Below are positions 36,904 to 39,225 of a stretch of DNA of 39,225 bases, in pieces. The DNA is taken from contig NZ_SDMO01000020.1 of NCBI RefSeq assembly GCF_004798905.1, forward strand, positions 1 to 39,225, given 5' to 3'. The notes under the pieces are model-generated. The model was given only the letters and a program-made list of their open reading frames with translations. It was not told where the DNA came from and made no database searches. Numbering within the stretch: the stretch's first letter is position 1; the number at the start of each line of letters is the position of its first letter. This DNA is from Halomonas borealis. Its GTDB lineage: Bacteria > Pseudomonadota > Gammaproteobacteria > Pseudomonadales > Halomonadaceae. A program made the translations under genes and the position numbers.

Positions 36904-37548
36904 ATGAACCGTCAGTATTCCCGTGCCGACCGACTGGTGCGCCAGGGCGATGCCGTATTGCGCACCCTGCTGCCGGGCGCCGCCCAGCCGTCGCGCCCTT
37001 CGCCGGCCACCCCGGAACTGCGTGACGACGCGTTGGCCCCGGCGGAGCGCCGCCATGCGGTAGGGTTGATGCGCATCAACCATACCGGTGAGGTCTGTGC
37101 CCAGGCCCTCTATCAGGGGCAGGGGCTGACCGCCAAGCTGCCCGAGATTCGTGTTCAGATGGAGGAGGCCGCCCAGGAGGAGATCGATCACCTGGCCTGG
37201 TGCGAAGCGCGGCTCACCGAGCTCGACGGCCAGACCAGCCGCCTCAATCCCTTGTTCTACGCCGCCTCGTTCGGCATGGGGGCGCTGGCCGGTGCGGTCG
37301 GCGATCGGCTCAGCCTGGGCTTCGTGGCGGCTACCGAGGAGCAGGTGGGGCGCCATCTCGATGCCCATATGGATGAGTTGCCGGCGGGGGATCATCGCTC
37401 CCGCGCGGTGCTGCGCCAGATGGCCATCGACGAGGCGCAGCACGCCGAGCAGGCGCTGGCCGCCGGTGGCGCGCGCTTTCCGGGGCCGGTCAAGGCCGGC
37501 ATGTCGCTCGCCTCCAAGGTGATGACCCGCTCGGTCTACAGGCTTTAA
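36904..37548 (+). CDS. coq7: 2-polyprenyl-3-methyl-6-methoxy-1,4-benzoquinone monooxygenase Coq7
   Basis: 214 aa. A ferritin-like four-helix bundle carries the diiron ligands: E63 in NHTGEVCA, E93 and H96 in EEIDHLAW, E145 in ATEEQVG, and E177 and H180 in DEAQHAE. The enzyme hydroxylates demethoxyubiquinone in the penultimate ubiquinone step and replaces the flavin enzyme UbiF in many proteobacteria. AGGGGGT precedes the ATG. A strong bidirectional terminator follows. Confidence 0.96.
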   Translation: MNRQYSRADRLVRQGDAVLRTLLPGAAQPSRPSPATPELRDDALAPAERRHAVGLMRINHTGEVCAQALYQGQGLTAKLPEIRVQMEEAAQEEIDHLAWCEARLTELDGQTSRLNPLFYAASFGMGALAGAVGDRLSLGFVAATEEQVGRHLDAHMDELPAGDHRSRAVLRQMAIDEAQHAEQALAAGGARFPGPVKAGMSLASKVMTRSVYRL

Positions 37549-37594
37549 CTGCCCCCGTGGGGTGAGCCATAAGCGGCGAGTCACCCCATCACCC

Positions 37595-37627
37595 AAAACC
37601 CCATCGGGTCCGACCGATGGGGTTTTT
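37595..37627. terminator. Bidirectional terminator between coq7 and speD
   Basis: A 13-bp stem AAAACCCCATCGG / CCGATGGGGTTTT with a 6-nt loop ends in TTTTT on the plus strand and TTTT on the minus strand, so it serves both convergent genes. A second dyad, TGGGGTGA / TCACCCCA at 37558-37588, lies just before it. Confidence 0.93.
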
Positions 37628-37665
37628 GACGTTTCTGACGGCTTACGGCGTAAAGCTCCGCCGCG

Positions 37666-38460
37666 TCAGTCCATGTTGCGCGAGTAGAAGATCTCCAGCA
37701 TCTCCTTGCGCAGCCGGCCCTCGATGTCGCGCGCTTCTTCGAAGCTGATATCGCGCCGAGAGGTGCCGAACAGGTAGTTGTCCAGCTCGAAGTCCTTGAG
37801 CAGCATCTTGGTGTGGAACATGTTCTCCTGATACACGTTCACATCCATCATCTGGTAGGCCTGCTTGGTGTCATCGGCCAGGTAGTCCTGGATGGAGGCG
37901 ATGTCGTGATCGATGAACAGTTTCTTGCCGTTCACGTCGCGGGTGAAGCCGCGCACCCGGTAGTCCATGGTCACGATGTCGGAATCGAAGCTGTGGATCA
38001 GGTAGTTGAGCGCCTTCAGCGGGCTGATATGGCCGCAGGTCGAGACATCGATATCCAGGCGAAAGGTGCTGATGCCGTTGTCCGGGTGTGACTCGGGGTA
38101 GCTGTGTACCGTGACATGGCTCTTGTCGAGGTGTGCCACTACGGTCTCCGGCAGCGGCCCCGGGCCGGGTTCCATCTGCTCGGGCGCGGCTTCCTCCAGC
38201 TCGTGCTCGGCGATCAGGATGGTCACGCTGGCCCCGTGGGGCTCGTAGTCCTGACGCGAGATGTTGAGCACATGGGCGCCGATGATATTGGTGACATCCT
38301 TGAGGATTTGGGTCAGCCGCTCGGCGTTATAGAGCTCGTCGATATAGTCGATATAGGCTTGGCGCTGCTCTTCGGTCTTGGCGTAGCAGATATCGTAGAT
38401 GTTGAAGCTCAGGGAGCTGGTCAGGTTGTTGAACCCGTGGAGCCGGAGAGTGTCGGTCAT
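37666..38460 (-). CDS. speD: S-adenosylmethionine decarboxylase proenzyme
   Basis: 264 aa, the length of the E. coli type SpeD. Self-cleavage is expected before Ser114 in [14 protein letters not shown], which becomes the pyruvoyl group of the alpha chain. [16 protein letters not shown] contains the conserved cysteine. The product, decarboxylated SAM, donates the propylamine group for spermidine. AGGGAGG lies 8 nt before the ATG. No speE is adjacent in this window; in pseudomonads speD likewise stands near coq7 and an OsmC gene. Confidence 0.97.
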   Translation of the reverse strand: MTDTLRLHGFNNLTSSLSFNIYDICYAKTEEQRQAYIDYIDELYNAERLTQILKDVTNIIGAHVLNISRQDYEPHGASVTILIAEHELEEAAPEQMEPGPGPLPETVVAHLDKSHVTVHSYPESHPDNGISTFRLDIDVSTCGHISPLKALNYLIHSFDSDIVTMDYRVRGFTRDVNGKKLFIDHDIASIQDYLADDTKQAYQMMDVNVYQENMFHTKMLLKDFELDNYLFGTSRRDISFEEARDIEGRLRKEMLEIFYSRNMD

Positions 38461-38536
38461 GTCCGAGCCTCCCTAGTGTGGCGGATGGTGTCATCCCGAC
38501 GCGCGGTGCCGGAACCCAGACGATCGAAAGGCGCGT

Positions 38537-38542
38537 ATTATG
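38537..38542 (-). promoter_or_regulatory. Candidate extended -10 of speD
   Basis: On the minus strand CATAAT, preceded by TGTG, sits 77 bp before the speD start. The expected -35 zone falls into a GC-rich hairpin, so a TG-extended -10 type is more likely than a classical promoter. Confidence 0.4.
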
Positions 38543-38550
38543 CACAGCCC

Positions 38551-38584
38551 ACCGCGGCGGCGCACCCGCCGCCGCGGTTTTTTT
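38551..38584 (+). terminator. Strong intrinsic terminator facing the plus direction
   Basis: A perfect 12-bp stem (38551-38562 with 38567-38578), ACCGCGGCGGCG and its complement around loop CACC, runs into seven T on the plus strand. On the minus strand there is no T-tract. Both flanking genes, speD and osmC, are on the minus strand, so the T-tract serves transcription in the opposite direction to both. Confidence 0.8.
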
Positions 38585-38631
38585 GCGCCCCGCCGGAGGC
38601 CGAATGGACAGTCGCCCCGGCGCGGGAGAAG

Positions 38632-39051
38632 TCACTCTTCGACGATGGTGAAGGCGTGCGTCACCTCGACGCCGCCCTGGGCCAGCATGATCGAGGCGCT
38701 GCAATACTTGTCGGCGGAGAGTTCCACGGCGCGCTTGACCTGTTTCTCCTTGAGCCCCTGGCCGCTGACCGTGAAGTGGATGTGGATCCTGGTGAAGACG
38801 CTGGGCACGCTATCGGCGCGCTCGGCCTCGATGCTCGCCACGCAGTCCGTGACCGGGGCGCGAGACTTCTCGAGGATCTCCAGCACATCGAAGGAGGTGC
38901 AGGCGCCCATGCCCATCAGCAGCATTTCCATCGGGCGGGGGCCGGTGTCGCGGCCGCCATGGTCGGGCGGGCCGTCGATGACCACGCTGTGGCCACTGCC
39001 GGATTCGGCAACGAATTGACGACCATCGGTCCATTTCACTGTGGCTTTCAT
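38632..39051 (-). CDS. OsmC/YhfA family protein
   Basis: 139 aa. The OsmC fold is indicated by GRDTGPRPMEMLLMGMGAC near 33-51 and by the paired redox-type cysteines C51 (ACTSFD) and C117 (KYCSAS). The length and motifs match the YhfA subgroup better than classical OsmC. Family members are thiol-dependent hydroperoxide reductases, but YhfA itself is not characterised. The start MKATVKWTDGRQF has AGGAAGG upstream; an in-frame ATG at 39129 lies in the duplicated region and is less likely. In E. coli yhfA is divergent from crp and next to prkB. Confidence 0.92.
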   Translation of the reverse strand: MKATVKWTDGRQFVAESGSGHSVVIDGPPDHGGRDTGPRPMEMLLMGMGACTSFDVLEILEKSRAPVTDCVASIEAERADSVPSVFTRIHIHFTVSGQGLKEKQVKRAVELSADKYCSASIMLAQGGVEVTHAFTIVEE

Positions 39052-39095
39052 GAGCTGAATTCCTTCCTGTTTGTCGGATCCCGTGTGATGAAACG
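39011..39095. repeat. Direct repeat, copy 1 (osmC start region)
   Basis: Eighty-five bases covering the first 13 codons of osmC, its ribosome binding site and 44 bp upstream recur 130 bp away at 39141-39225 without gaps. By hand count about 70 of 85 bases agree. The block TGAATTCCTTCCTGT around the ribosome binding site and GTGTGATGAAACG further upstream are identical in both. Confidence 0.9.
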
Positions 39096-39109
39096 TGCGG
39101 CTCCACCGC

Positions 39110-39181
39110 GGCCACTGCCGGCTTTCCATGCCCCCAGGCGACGAATGGACGACCGTCGGTCCGTTGTGCCGTGGTGTTCAT
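39110..39181 (-). pseudogene. Truncated duplicate of the osmC 5' end
   Basis: On the minus strand a second ATG (39181) with the same ribosome binding site opens MNTTAQRTDGRPFVA, which aligns with MKATVKWTDGRQFVA of osmC. The likeness stops after about 15 codons; about 11 extra bases break the frame, and then GGCCACTGCCGG (39110-39121) matches osmC DNA at 38991-39002. The frame continues into osmC out of phase. It is a remnant of a tandem duplication, or a short leader peptide gene; no functional OsmC domain is left. Confidence 0.75.
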
Positions 39182-39225
39182 GCACTGAATTCCTTCCTGT
39201 TTGCCGGGCCACGTGTGATGAAACG
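39141..39225. repeat. Direct repeat, copy 2 (runs to window end)
   Basis: Partner of the repeat at 39011-39095. The likeness is still perfect over the last 12 bases of the window, so the repeat may continue beyond it. Confidence 0.88.

Noticed and set aside
38540..39019. A 159-codon plus-strand frame opposite osmC
   Set aside because: It starts inside the terminator and promoter region, has no ribosome binding site and mirrors the osmC codons.

Overview
The window is a GC-rich, gene-dense stretch of a gammaproteobacterial chromosome. The gene set and order (rpsF-rpsR-DUF2232-rplI-dnaB; rnr-rlmB; prkA-yeaH-spoVR; coq7 and speD near an OsmC gene), two complete Mrp Na+/H+ antiporter loci, a Tat-exported HiPIP and fairly acidic proteins point to a halophile of the Halomonadaceae (Halomonas or a close relative). 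This placement is inferred from content, not from a database search. I see no phage, insertion sequence, CRISPR array or other mobile element; it reads as core chromosome.

Layout. 1-2275: tRNA-Asp with its terminator, then a FadH-type 2,4-dienoyl-CoA reductase. 2487-7343: the stress operon prkA (yeaG)-yeaH-spoVR (ycgB), convergent with a HiPIP gene. 7723-8064: a gene-free stretch with a perfect 11-bp inverted repeat made of two TGTATACA palindromes. 8065-9221: a stand-alone Lrp/AsnC ligand-binding protein and a membrane-anchored DRGH nuclease. 9360-9600: two tRNA-Leu(CAG) genes on the minus strand with promoter and terminator. 9833-13037: rnr and rlmB. 13243-15258: the S6 ribosomal protein operon, ended by a strong terminator. 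15351-18848: dnaB, a small unknown gene with a near-consensus promoter, a DUF6482 gene behind a textbook-spaced Pho box, and hemH.

18946-30823 is the largest block: two six-gene Mrp antiporter operons (fused mrpAB, C, D, E, F, G), transcribed divergently from a shared 241-bp region. Each should build one multisubunit Na+(K+)/H+ antiporter, fitting pH and salt homeostasis. 30960-32836: a lipoprotein lytic transglycosylase overlapping an exported retropepsin-like protease gene. 32828-36824: rsmE (minus), then purD, a hot-dog thioesterase, prkB and hinT. 36904-39225: coq7, a bidirectional terminator, speD and an OsmC/YhfA-family gene on the minus strand. Upstream of this last gene its start region is present a second time in decayed form, running off the window end.

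Most genes are housekeeping. The points most worth a second look are the Pho box before the DUF6482 gene, the duplicated 5' end of the OsmC gene, the twin Mrp loci, the orphan TGTATACA dyad, and a strong intrinsic terminator between speD and osmC that faces against both genes.
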